From assembly GCA_944391635.1 (NCBI GenBank), contig CALXUL010000027.1, positions 1-15,695 on the forward strand: a stretch of 15,695 nucleotides of DNA. Direction: 5' to 3'. The notes beneath the pieces were generated by a model, which saw only the letters and a list, made by a program, of their open reading frames with translations, was not told where the DNA came from and searched no databases. Shown in pieces: positions 1 to 7,387 of this stretch (positions are counted from its first letter, which is position 1; every line of letters starts with the position of its first letter). This DNA is from an uncultured Clostridia bacterium. GTDB taxonomy: Bacteria > Bacillota > Clostridia > UBA1381. A program made the translations under genes and the position numbers.

Positions 1-1
1 G

Positions 2-991
2 GATGCTAAGCAGCCGGCAGCAAAACCATATTGGTTTGCTATTGGAGACTCGACAATTGCAAATAACGGAAGCTGGGCATACGTGCTTGCAAGGGATATT
101 GCAATGTATCCTGAGCTTGGCGATAAAGTGATTTTTGAAAATCGCGGCAGAGGCAGCCGAAATCTTAGCACATATTATACCCAGGGAATCCTTGATAATG
201 TACTAAAATCAATCCATCCAGGAGATGTTGTATCAATAAGCTCTATGGGAACAAACGGTATGGGCAGTCAGTTTGAGGATAGCCTGAACTATTATATCGA
301 TGCATGTATCGCAATGGGTGCAAAGGTTGTCTTAGGCTCTTACACACCGCATGGTGCGGTAGGTAATTATACAAGCGGGTATAACAGCGATACACAAACT
401 TTTGATAGTTACCGCAGGGATTCATATGATGAAATCATACGAAGCGTCTATGAAACAAGAAAGGATGAGCTTCTTGGGTTCGTGGATATAGGAAAATTAT
501 CTGATGCAGCGTTTAACGCGGCTGTTGTTGAAGCAAGAGAGGAAGTTTTAACAGCAGGCGGAGAAGAAGATGAGGCTTGGGCTGCCGGCGAGGCGAAGGC
601 GCAGGAGATAATCGCTTGCTTTGGTGACCATAACCATTACAGTGAAGGAAGTTATGCTTGTTCTTTGATTTTAGGTGCGATTGTACCTGAAATGGCAGCA
701 CTTGTAAGCACTGAGGAATTTTCTATCACAAATATTCAAATAGTAGATGGTAAAGTTGTAGTGTCTTGCGATGTGAAGAATATCGACGGTGAAGTAATTG
801 TTGCCGTATATAAAAACGGTCAGCTCGTAGAGAGCGCAGCGGCAGAAGCCGGTGTGACGGGTAACCCGTTTACGGCAAGCCTTGAAGTGGCATTAGACGG
901 AGAGTATGATATTAATGCATTTATTTGGGATTCGCTTGATACAATGAAACCGGCGTTTGATAAGAGCAGTTCAATTTTAAAGTTTAATTAA
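2..991 (+). CDS. SGNH/GDSL-family esterase, C-terminal part (5' end outside window)
   Basis: The reading frame is open from base 2 and has no start inside the window, so this is the last 329 residues of a longer protein. It carries SGNH hydrolase blocks. Block I is IGDST with nucleophile Ser17 (bases 50-52). Block II is around NRGRGS. Block III is GTN (residues 83-85), supplying the oxyanion Asn. Block V is GDHNHYSEGS with Asp209 and His212. The D-x-x-H block and overall look resemble rhamnogalacturonan acetylesterase-like enzymes that remove acetyl groups from pectin or xylan; the substrate is inferred. After about residue 240 comes a separate region of about 90 residues that looks beta-rich and ends in a WDSLDTMKP-type segment, probably an accessory module of a large extracellular protein. 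A GTG at base 83 could be taken as a start, but it would delete the catalytic Ser. Confidence 0.88.
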   Translation, partial: DAKQPAAKPYWFAIGDSTIANNGSWAYVLARDIAMYPELGDKVIFENRGRGSRNLSTYYTQGILDNVLKSIHPGDVVSISSMGTNGMGSQFEDSLNYYIDACIAMGAKVVLGSYTPHGAVGNYTSGYNSDTQTFDSYRRDSYDEIIRSVYETRKDELLGFVDIGKLSDAAFNAAVVEAREEVLTAGGEEDEAWAAGEAKAQEIIACFGDHNHYSEGSYACSLILGAIVPEMAALVSTEEFSITNIQIVDGKVVVSCDVKNIDGEVIVAVYKNGQLVESAAAEAGVTGNPFTASLEVALDGEYDINAFIWDSLDTMKPAFDKSSSILKFN

Positions 992-1015
992 GAGTAAAAA
1001 TAAATTAGAAATAAA

Positions 1016-1042
1016 GGGATGGACGTTAAATCCGTCCCTTTT
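1016..1042 (+). terminator. Rho-independent terminator after the esterase gene
   Basis: An 8-bp stem (GGGATGGA with TCCGTCCC, one G-U pair) closes a 7-nt loop and is followed by a short T run. It lies 25 bases after the esterase stop codon and separates it from tspO. Confidence 0.75.
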
Positions 1043-1169
1043 GCGTATTGTCTTATTTGTAAAAAGATTTATATTGATGTTGCTTGATCGCAAATATTCT
1101 GTTTTTTTGTGTTAATAATATTGAATTAAAAAGAAAATTTTGCATAACATATTAAAGAGGTGATTTGTT

Positions 1170-1646
1170 ATGTGGAGTAAAATAAAGCCTTATGTTATTT
1201 CGATTATTATACCGCTTGCGGTAGGCGGTATCTCCGCGCTCGTTACTTCGGGGAATATGCAGGTATATGAAAATCTTATCCAGCCGCCTCTTGCGCCGCC
1301 GGGATTTATATTCCCGATTGTCTGGTCGATTTTGTTTATCCTTATGGGGATCGGGAGCGCGTTGGTATATGTAAACCGTGACCGTAATCCTACTGCTGCG
1401 CGCGATGCGCTGTATGTGTATGGTTTGCAGCTTGCGGTAAACTTTTTTTGGAGTATCATTTTCTTTAATATGCAGTCATATCTGTTTGCCTTTATCTGGC
1501 TTGTACTTTTATGGTTTTTAATTATCATAATGATACGGAACTTTAAACGTGTATCGCCATTAGCGGCGTATTTACAGATTCCCTATCTTTTATGGGTGAC
1601 TTTTGCTGGATATTTAAACCTGATGATTTACATTTTAAACGGCTAA
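1170..1646 (+). CDS. tspO: TspO/MBR-family membrane protein
   Basis: This 158-residue protein has the full family length and about five hydrophobic helices. Family signatures are visible: QPPLAPPGFIFPIVW (38-52), the NFFWS segment (91-95) and PYLLWVTFAGYLN (138-150). TspO proteins (homologues of the mitochondrial translocator protein) bind tetrapyrroles and sterol-like ligands and are linked to porphyrin and stress responses; the role in Clostridia is not well defined. The start is supported by AAAGAGGTGA ending 7 bases before the ATG. It appears monocistronic, between the esterase terminator and a bidirectional terminator. A weak promoter candidate (TTGAAT, 18-base spacer, TAACAT, 1121-1150) would give a very short leader; confidence in that promoter is low. 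Confidence 0.95.
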   Translation: MWSKIKPYVISIIIPLAVGGISALVTSGNMQVYENLIQPPLAPPGFIFPIVWSILFILMGIGSALVYVNRDRNPTAARDALYVYGLQLAVNFFWSIIFFNMQSYLFAFIWLVLLWFLIIIMIRNFKRVSPLAAYLQIPYLLWVTFAGYLNLMIYILNG

Positions 1647-1655
1647 GAAAAAAAG

Positions 1656-1697
1656 AACTCCCGGTTTTAAGAAAAAGCCTTAAAACCGGGAGTTTTT
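1656..1697. terminator. Strong bidirectional terminator between tspO and the carboxypeptidase gene
   Basis: A perfect 16-bp stem (1656-1671 with 1679-1694, core CTCCCGG/CCGGGAG) has a 7-nt loop. It is followed by TTTTT on the plus strand and preceded by an A run that becomes a U run on the minus strand. It starts 9 bases after the tspO stop and almost touches the carboxypeptidase stop at 1699, so it serves both convergent genes. Confidence 0.93.
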
Positions 1698-1698
1698 A

Positions 1699-3345
1699 TT
1701 ATCTATATTTATCCCAAGGATCTTCTGGAGGTTTTTGCCTCGGTCGCCTTGTGGCGGTTCTTGAAGATGCAGAGCCGTAACGTGATGTGGTGGAACGGTA
1801 TGATTTATCGGTTCTTGAACTGTTGTAACTTCTGTCACGATAACCGGACGGGCTGCGGTCAGGCGTCCTGCGCCGAGCTGAGGAAGAACTGCGGGTCTGG
1901 CGGGGACGGCTGTATTGGTTTTGTGAGTAAGCGCTCTTACGCACTGTCGGACGCTGGGATTTCATTCTGCGGCGTCTGACTTTTCTTTTTTTGTATTGGA
2001 TATAGGCATTACCTATCAGCAGCACAATAATTATCAAAAGCGGTATCAAAACATACGGGCTAAAGAAAATCCGCCCAAGTGCATGCAGAAAGTGAAGCAA
2101 ATTATCGCGCTTAACTTCATTTGCTGCCAAAAGGTCAACTGTTGCGAGTGTTTCTCCGCGGAAAGAATAAGTTGCGTTTCCAAGTACACTGCCCTTTTCA
2201 ATCGGCGCATTTATCTCTTCAATAAGGTTTGATTGCACGCTAAGTTCCTCGGCAGTGTAATCAGACGGCAAAAGCATTACAACGTTTTTAGACGGAGATA
2301 ATGCAACCCGGGTTGAGTCTTTTGCTTCATATACTTTTGAATCTGACACAACATCACTGGTCGAGGCTATTGTCACACTTTTATAATTATTAAAAATATA
2401 CTCGAACATTGCAGTTGTGTCGGTAAAGGAATAAGCATTTTCTTTTTGGTCCTGATTATCGCAACCCATCACAATCGAAAGAAGGGATATGCCATTTTTC
2501 TCTGCTGTTGCCACAAGGCAGCTTCCTGCTTCTGTTGTAGAACCTGTTTTTACTCCGGTTGCATAAGGGTAATAATGATAAGTGTTTCTGTATCGGCTGA
2601 TGAGGTGGTTGGTTGAAGAAATAAGCCGTTCTTTTGAAATATTGGTGGCGGGAATTGTATAGGTTTTTGTCTTTACAATCTCGCAGAATTTTGAGTTTTT
2701 TAAAGCCTCGCGTGTTACAATTGAGATGTCACTTACGGTAGAATAATGGTTTTCATCATGGAAGCCGTGGGGGTTGGCATAATGCGTGCCGAGCATACCC
2801 AGCTCCTGTGCGCGCTGATTCATCATATCTACAAAGGTAGGAATATCTCCGGCTATGTATTCTGCAATTACGTTTGCCGCATCATTTGCCGAACATACCA
2901 GCATTGCCATCAGTAAATTTTCAAAGGTCATTTGCTCGCCTGCTTTCAGGTCGATTTTGGAATGAAGGTAATTTATGTCGGCCAATGCCGTATCGCTTAC
3001 GGTTATAACATCAGAAAGGTTTCCTTTTTCAAGCGCAATTAAGGCGGTCATAATCTTAGTTAGAGACGCGGGATAAACCTTATCGTTAATATGACTTTCG
3101 TAAACTATGCGTCCGCCGTTTAAATCAAAAAGCATAGCTGCCTTTGCACGCGGTTCTGGGAAAGTATTGGCATCCGGTGTAGGAGATGCTTCGGCGGCTT
3201 CATCTGTTCCGGAATCGGATGGCGCGGGAGAGTTTTGAGTTTCTTCCTGAGCGGAAGGCTCGGCAGTAGGCGCTGCAAAGCTTATAAGCTGACAGGAAAA
3301 AATTGATATTATAAGCAGCAAAGCTGCAAAATTAATTTTTTTCAT
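1699..3345 (-). CDS. D-alanyl-D-alanine carboxypeptidase (penicillin-binding, S11 family) with Arg/Ser-rich C-terminal tail
   Basis: The 548-residue protein is a low-molecular-weight PBP that trims the terminal D-Ala from peptidoglycan pentapeptides outside the membrane. The S11 motifs are in order: SLTK (94-97, catalytic Ser94 and Lys97), SAN (152-154) and KTG (266-268). A signal peptide occupies about residues 1-25. A Pro/Ala/Glu-rich linker (26-66) precedes the catalytic domain, and a PBP5-type beta domain follows it (about 320-405). A membrane helix lies at about 430-449. The last 98 residues (451-548) are a predicted disordered, strongly basic tail with about 24 Arg and 19 Ser, ending in EDPWDKYR; this is unusual for the family. 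Ribosome site AGAAAGG is 12 bases before the ATG. The gene is divergent from a two-component operon and has its own promoter. It resembles DacF/DacB, but the paralogue cannot be fixed here. Confidence 0.95.
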   Translation of the reverse strand: MKKINFAALLLIISIFSCQLISFAAPTAEPSAQEETQNSPAPSDSGTDEAAEASPTPDANTFPEPRAKAAMLFDLNGGRIVYESHINDKVYPASLTKIMTALIALEKGNLSDVITVSDTALADINYLHSKIDLKAGEQMTFENLLMAMLVCSANDAANVIAEYIAGDIPTFVDMMNQRAQELGMLGTHYANPHGFHDENHYSTVSDISIVTREALKNSKFCEIVKTKTYTIPATNISKERLISSTNHLISRYRNTYHYYPYATGVKTGSTTEAGSCLVATAEKNGISLLSIVMGCDNQDQKENAYSFTDTTAMFEYIFNNYKSVTIASTSDVVSDSKVYEAKDSTRVALSPSKNVVMLLPSDYTAEELSVQSNLIEEINAPIEKGSVLGNATYSFRGETLATVDLLAANEVKRDNLLHFLHALGRIFFSPYVLIPLLIIIVLLIGNAYIQYKKRKVRRRRMKSQRPTVRKSAYSQNQYSRPRQTRSSSSARRRTPDRSPSGYRDRSYNSSRTDKSYRSTTSRYGSASSRTATRRPRQKPPEDPWDKYR

Positions 3346-3406
3346 ATCTGTTTCAAGCCTTTCTGCGAAGCCATGTGATTTAACATGCGCAACGCTCTGT
3401 GATACT

Positions 3407-3445
3407 AAAATTTAATATATACATATAAATTATATATTAAAATTT
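3407..3445. repeat. AT-only inverted repeat over the carboxypeptidase promoter
   Basis: Perfect 11-bp arms (3411-3421 and 3431-3441, TTTAATATATA and its complement) flank a 9-base spacer. After one mismatch the pairing continues for 3 more bases on each side. The right part overlaps the predicted -10 box of the carboxypeptidase gene (3429-3434). It could be an operator, a cruciform-prone site or chance in AT-rich DNA. Confidence 0.5.
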
Positions 3446-3457
3446 GTCGAATTGCAA
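3429..3457 (-). promoter_or_regulatory. Sigma-A-type promoter of the carboxypeptidase gene
   Basis: On the minus strand TTGCAA (3452-3457) is followed by a 17-base spacer and a perfect TATAAT (3429-3434). Transcription would start near 3422, giving a leader of about 75 bases before the ATG at 3345. Confidence 0.75.
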
Positions 3458-3507
3458 TAAATAACCGAATAATTTTATAAAAAACTATGGAAAAATAATT
3501 ATAATAA

Positions 3508-3516
3508 TGATATAAT
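3508..3516 (+). promoter_or_regulatory. Extended -10 promoter of the two-component/GerMN operon
   Basis: TGATATAAT is a perfect extended -10 element (TGnTATAAT) about 50 bases before the response regulator start. No good -35 box lies at the usual distance, which fits extended -10 promoters or activator-dependent ones. Confidence 0.65.
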
Positions 3517-3566
3517 GATAAAACGGGCAGAAATCAATGCCTTACATAGAAAGGGCTGAATAGTGA

Positions 3567-4247
3567 ATGAAAATATTAGTAGTAGATGATGAAAAGCTAC
3601 TGGTAAAGGGTATAAAATATAATCTTGAACAGGAAGGTTATCAGGTAGTAACCGCATTTGATGGTGAAGAAGCGGTGCATTTGGCGCATGACGAAAGCAT
3701 TGATTTGATATTGCTGGATTTAATGCTGCCGAAAATGGACGGTCTTGCGGTATGCCGTACGGTCAGGGGCTTTTCGGATGTTCCGATAATAATGCTTACA
3801 GCAAAAAGCGAGGATATAGATAAAATATTGGGACTTGAGTATGGAGCGGATGATTATATTACAAAGCCATTTAATATTCGAGAGGTGACATCAAGAATTA
3901 AAGCGATTTTGAGGCGCGTAAACCCGGCACCGCGGGATACGGGAAATACCTTTGTGTCTGGTGAAATCTCGCTTGATTATAACTTTCGACGTGCTGTGAT
4001 TAACGGCAAGGTGATTGAACTTACAGGCAAGGAGTTTGACCTTTTAGAGCTGTTTTTAAAGCATCCGGGCAAAGTCTATACAAGGGAGAATTTGCTTGAT
4101 ATTGCGTGGGGGTTTGATTATCCGGGTGATGTCAGAACAGTGGATGTGCATATAAGAAGACTTAGAGAAAAGGTTGAGGAGAATCCTGCCGAACCTAAAT
4201 ATATAAGAACCAAATGGGGTGTTGGCTATTATTATAAACAAGATTAA
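3567..4247 (+). CDS. OmpR/PhoB-family response regulator
   Basis: The 226-residue protein has a receiver domain (about 1-118) and a winged-helix DNA-binding domain (about 130-225). Receiver residues are intact: acidic pair Asp7/Asp8, phospho-acceptor Asp51 in LLDLMLPKMDG, Thr78 in MLTAK and Lys100 in ITKPF. The C-terminal domain shows the usual ELTGKEFDLLELF, TRENLLDIAWGFDY and VDVHIRRLREKVE segments and ends with the WGVGYYYK hairpin. It is phosphorylated by the kinase encoded next and then binds promoter DNA. Ribosome site AAAGGG lies 10 bases or so before the ATG. It could be PhoP, given the adjacent pst operon, or a WalR/MtrA-like envelope regulator; sequence alone does not decide, so no symbol is given. 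Confidence 0.95.
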   Translation: MKILVVDDEKLLVKGIKYNLEQEGYQVVTAFDGEEAVHLAHDESIDLILLDLMLPKMDGLAVCRTVRGFSDVPIIMLTAKSEDIDKILGLEYGADDYITKPFNIREVTSRIKAILRRVNPAPRDTGNTFVSGEISLDYNFRRAVINGKVIELTGKEFDLLELFLKHPGKVYTRENLLDIAWGFDYPGDVRTVDVHIRRLREKVEENPAEPKYIRTKWGVGYYYKQD

Positions 4248-5682
4248 AAACCGATTCTTTTCAATGCGCTGGGTTATGATGCTCACATATATTGTGGTGA
4301 TAATGATAACTCTTGTGCTTATGAGTATATATATACTTGGAGTACTTAGCGAAAGCCTGTACAGTAATGAGTCGGTGAAGCTTTTTGCAAAAGCGAATAT
4401 AATTTCGGGGACAATTGCGCCCTATTTTGAAAATCCGTCTTCAGCTGATGGGAGTATGCTTGCAGGACAAATTCTTGCAGGTACTGGTATACGCGCTGTG
4501 GCGGTCAATCCTTCATTTACGGTAATATATGACAGTAATACCGAAGCGTCGCTCGCAGGAAAGGTTTTGATGCGGGATATTATTAATACCGCAATGACCG
4601 GCGAACAGGCGCAGAGTGTCAGTAAATCTGAAGAGGGTAAATCAATAATGGCAGTGGCTGTGCCGGTAATTGTCAGAGATGAAACGGTAGGCGTAGTTTA
4701 TCTTAATGAAAGTATTGACGATATTGATAAAACAATTTCGTATGTTGAGATAAATATGTTTTTCTTTTCGGTGCTTATAAGCGTGCTGGTGGGTATGCTT
4801 AGCCTTGGAATGAGCTATGTTGTAACCTCGCCGATAGATGATTTTATTAAAGTTGCAAAAGAAATATCAAAAGGGAACTATAAGGTTCGTCTTAAAATAC
4901 GCGGAAGAAATGAACTTTCTGAAATGGCTGATGCCATGAACAGTATGTGTGAGGAGCTTGAAAATGTTAACGAAACACACAAAAAATTTATTTCGGATGC
5001 ATCGCATGAATTGAAAACGCCTCTTGCAACTATAAAGCTGATATGTGACAGTATAGTAGATACAAAAGAGCCGGACATAGAGATGATTCGGGAATTTCTG
5101 GCTGATTTATCAAATGAGGTTGATAGATTAACCAGGATTGTGGAGCGGCTATTGACCTTGACCAAGATTGGCTCGGAAGAAGAAATGGCAAAATTGACGC
5201 CGGTTGATTTTAACGTAATGTTAAATGCCATACTCTCGAGATTGGAAGCAAATGCCAAGGCAAAGCATATTATGCTCTATGGTGATTTTTCTTTGCAGGA
5301 GATAGCGCCGATACTGATAGATTATGATAAGATTTGGGAGGCAGTATATAATATTACGGATAATGCAATAAAGTATACGCCGGAAAATGGGACGGTACGG
5401 ATGCGATTGGAACTTGAAGGCAGGGAAATAGCAGTAATAATAGAGGACAGCGGACCGGGAATACCCGAAAGCGAGAGAGATAAAATATTCGAGCGGTTTT
5501 ACAGACTTGATGACTCAAGGGCGAGAGAAACCGGGGGAACTGGTCTTGGTCTTGCAATAGCAAAAGAAGCGGTGACTCTGCACGGCGGCAGAATAGAGGT
5601 CGGAGAATCGGAGTTTGGAGGCAGTAAATTTGTGATTTTGCTGCCATGCCGCAGAGCAGAAGGAGCAGATATTACCAGGTAA
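4219..5682 (+). CDS. Membrane-bound sensor histidine kinase
   Basis: The 487-residue protein has a first membrane helix (about 19-42), an extracellular sensor of about 135 residues, a second helix (about 180-203), HAMP (about 204-255), HisKA and a HATPase domain. The sensor looks PDC/Cache-like (VNPSFTVIYDS, then VPVIVRDETVGVVYL). The phospho-acceptor is His263 in ASHELKTP. ATP-site motifs are present: N box NITDNAIKYTP (378-388), DSGPGIP (410-416), IFERFYRLD (423-431) and GGTGLGLAIAK (439-449). This layout is shared by PhoR, WalK and ResE-type kinases. The start is uncertain. GTG 4219 overlaps the regulator gene by 29 bases and keeps the basic segment KIKNRFF before helix 1. ATG 4264 is the alternative. 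Neither has a clear ribosome site, so translational coupling is likely. Confidence 0.93.
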   Translation: MLAIIINKIKNRFFSMRWVMMLTYIVVIMITLVLMSIYILGVLSESLYSNESVKLFAKANIISGTIAPYFENPSSADGSMLAGQILAGTGIRAVAVNPSFTVIYDSNTEASLAGKVLMRDIINTAMTGEQAQSVSKSEEGKSIMAVAVPVIVRDETVGVVYLNESIDDIDKTISYVEINMFFFSVLISVLVGMLSLGMSYVVTSPIDDFIKVAKEISKGNYKVRLKIRGRNELSEMADAMNSMCEELENVNETHKKFISDASHELKTPLATIKLICDSIVDTKEPDIEMIREFLADLSNEVDRLTRIVERLLTLTKIGSEEEMAKLTPVDFNVMLNAILSRLEANAKAKHIMLYGDFSLQEIAPILIDYDKIWEAVYNITDNAIKYTPENGTVRMRLELEGREIAVIIEDSGPGIPESERDKIFERFYRLDDSRARETGGTGLGLAIAKEAVTLHGGRIEVGESEFGGSKFVILLPCRRAEGADITR

Positions 5683-5722
5683 TATTCTGTTTTGCGCTAT
5701 TATTATGAAAGGAAATTTGCAG

Positions 5723-6655
5723 ATGGGACTAAGAAAAAAAGTAATAGGCATACTTGTGATACTTGTTCTGGCTGTAACGGGAGCTACGGTCATCCTGACG
5801 ATGTATGCAAATAATAGGGAAACTATTTCTCTGGATTTGTATTATATTAATGACAGTGCAACATCAATAGTGTCTGAGAAACGTGATGTGGAATATGATA
5901 ATGAAATAGAACTTGTTGAGAAAGTACTTGAGGAATTAAGGAAAGGTCCTACCGACAGTAAAAATATCCGGGTTATGGATAAAGATACAAGGTGGGTAAT
6001 AGAGCGTGACGGGACAAAACTGATGGTGGATTTTTCGGGCGAGTTTTTGACATCTGATTCGACTAAGGATTTGCTTGCAGCGTATGCAGTGGTAAAATCA
6101 CTTTGTCAGCTAAATACAGTAAATATGGTTAAGGTTATGGTGGAAGGCGAGGAGATGACTGCTCCGGACAATACAAAGCTTGATTATCTAAGGGATAAGG
6201 ATATTAATTTAGAAACTGATGCACACACCAGCGAAAATAGGACTGTAAAGTTGTATTTTGCGGATAAAGATGGATATTTGGTACCCGAATATAGAACAAT
6301 AAAAATAACCGATACAATGCCGGTTGAGCAGTATATTGTATCAGAGCTTATAAAAGGTCCACAAAATGCTGAACTTTCAGCTGTGATTTCGGCAGATACA
6401 CAGCTTATTTCAGCTGAATTATCGGATGCGACGGCATACATAAATCTCGGTCAGAGTTTTATTGACCGTAATGCCGGCTCTCCGGAAAAACAGCTTTTGG
6501 CGGTATATTCAATAGTTAATTCTGTAACTGAACTTCCCGGAGTAAATAATGTTCAGATATTAATAGGAGGGAAAAAAGTAAAAGGCTTTGACAATATTGA
6601 TCTTGAAAAAGGTCTTTTCCGTAATGAAGCAATTATATCTAAAGACTTTAATTAA
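5723..6655 (+). CDS. Membrane-anchored protein with two GerMN domains
   Basis: This 310-residue protein starts with a basic tip and one membrane helix (about 8-27) and then has two copies of the GerMN fold (about 36-147 and 173-290). Each copy has the helix ending in EL-(R/I)-KGP (71-76 and 208-213), a short strand pair and a helix of the LLA-x-YA/S-(I/V)-V type. GerMN domains occur in GerM of spore formers and in LpqB of Actinobacteria, where they act outside the membrane on envelope or signalling functions. Unlike GerM and LpqB there is no lipobox Cys, so the anchor is the helix itself. ATG 5723 is chosen because AAAGGA lies 9 bases upstream; the in-frame ATG at 5705 has no ribosome site. 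It is 40 bases after the kinase gene and clearly in the same operon. Confidence 0.88.
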   Translation: MGLRKKVIGILVILVLAVTGATVILTMYANNRETISLDLYYINDSATSIVSEKRDVEYDNEIELVEKVLEELRKGPTDSKNIRVMDKDTRWVIERDGTKLMVDFSGEFLTSDSTKDLLAAYAVVKSLCQLNTVNMVKVMVEGEEMTAPDNTKLDYLRDKDINLETDAHTSENRTVKLYFADKDGYLVPEYRTIKITDTMPVEQYIVSELIKGPQNAELSAVISADTQLISAELSDATAYINLGQSFIDRNAGSPEKQLLAVYSIVNSVTELPGVNNVQILIGGKKVKGFDNIDLEKGLFRNEAIISKDFN

Positions 6656-6699
6656 AGCAATAAAAAAAACAACCTCAATATGGTTGTTTTTTTATTGCT
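6656..6699. terminator. Bidirectional terminator between the GerMN gene and phoU
   Basis: Arms 6656-6674 and 6682-6699 pair almost fully (AGCAAT, an A/T run, then ACAACC with GGTTGT), with one extra A on the left and a 7-base loop. The A and T runs supply the U tract for either strand. It begins right at the GerMN stop and ends 3 bases from the phoU stop. Confidence 0.88.
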
Positions 6700-6702
6700 A
6701 TT

Positions 6703-7359
6703 TTATATCAATTTAACGTTATTAAGAGTTCCCGTTTTGCAAAAAATGGTCCATTCCGAAATATTTACTGCATGATCGCCTATTTTTTCAAAATGCTTAG
6801 CAATCATTAGAAGGTCGATACATACGTCTACATCATCATTATTGCGGAGCGCAGAGGCTATATCTCGTGTTATGTCGGCAAATAATGCGTCAATTTTATC
6901 GTCTTGCGCAATTACCTGTTTTGCAAGTTCACAGTCACCTGAGGCATATGCCCTGACACAAGACTTTACCATGCTAACAGCAATCGAGGACATTTCGCAG
7001 ATTCGTTCGCTTAGTTTAGGCTCTCCGTTCTTTGAAAGCCTCAGCACTAATTCAGCAATATCTGCCGCCTGGTCGCCAATTCGTTCCATGTCGGTTGCGG
7101 CGCGAAGTGCAGCCGATACTGCACGCAGATCCTTTGCGACTGGCTGCTGGCGGAGCATTAAAACCAATGCATGGGATTGAATATTCTTTTCTGAAATATT
7201 TACATAACGGTCATTATCACATACTTCTTGTGCAAGCTGTGCATCTCCTGATGAAAATGCTTTTATGCTGTTTTCGATTGCTTCTTCAATTAAAGCTCCC
7301 ATTTGTACAAATTCATTTTTAAGCGTTTCAAGTTCGTGCTCAAATGTTTTTCTTGGCAT
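6703..7359 (-). CDS. phoU: Phosphate transport regulator PhoU
   Basis: The 218-residue protein is all helical with the two PhoU repeats. Each repeat has its metal-binding motif: DMERIGDQAADI (90-101) and HFEKIGDHAVNISEW (189-203). PhoU links the Pst transporter to the PhoR kinase and represses phosphate signalling when phosphate is plentiful. The frame is open farther upstream to 7464, but that would overlap pstB by 77 bases with a non-family leader. The start at MPRKTFEHEL gives the normal family length and has GGAAAGGAC about 12 bases upstream. It lies 28 bases after pstB and is the last gene of the operon. Confidence 0.96.
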   Translation of the reverse strand: MPRKTFEHELETLKNEFVQMGALIEEAIENSIKAFSSGDAQLAQEVCDNDRYVNISEKNIQSHALVLMLRQQPVAKDLRAVSAALRAATDMERIGDQAADIAELVLRLSKNGEPKLSERICEMSSIAVSMVKSCVRAYASGDCELAKQVIAQDDKIDALFADITRDIASALRNNDDVDVCIDLLMIAKHFEKIGDHAVNISEWTIFCKTGTLNNVKLI

Positions 7360-7387
7360 ATAATAACAAGTCCTTTCCGCGTAATTA

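Noticed and set aside
5705..5722. ATG at 5705 for the GerMN protein
   Set aside because: No ribosome site precedes it, while AAAGGA inside this stretch is correctly placed for ATG 5723.
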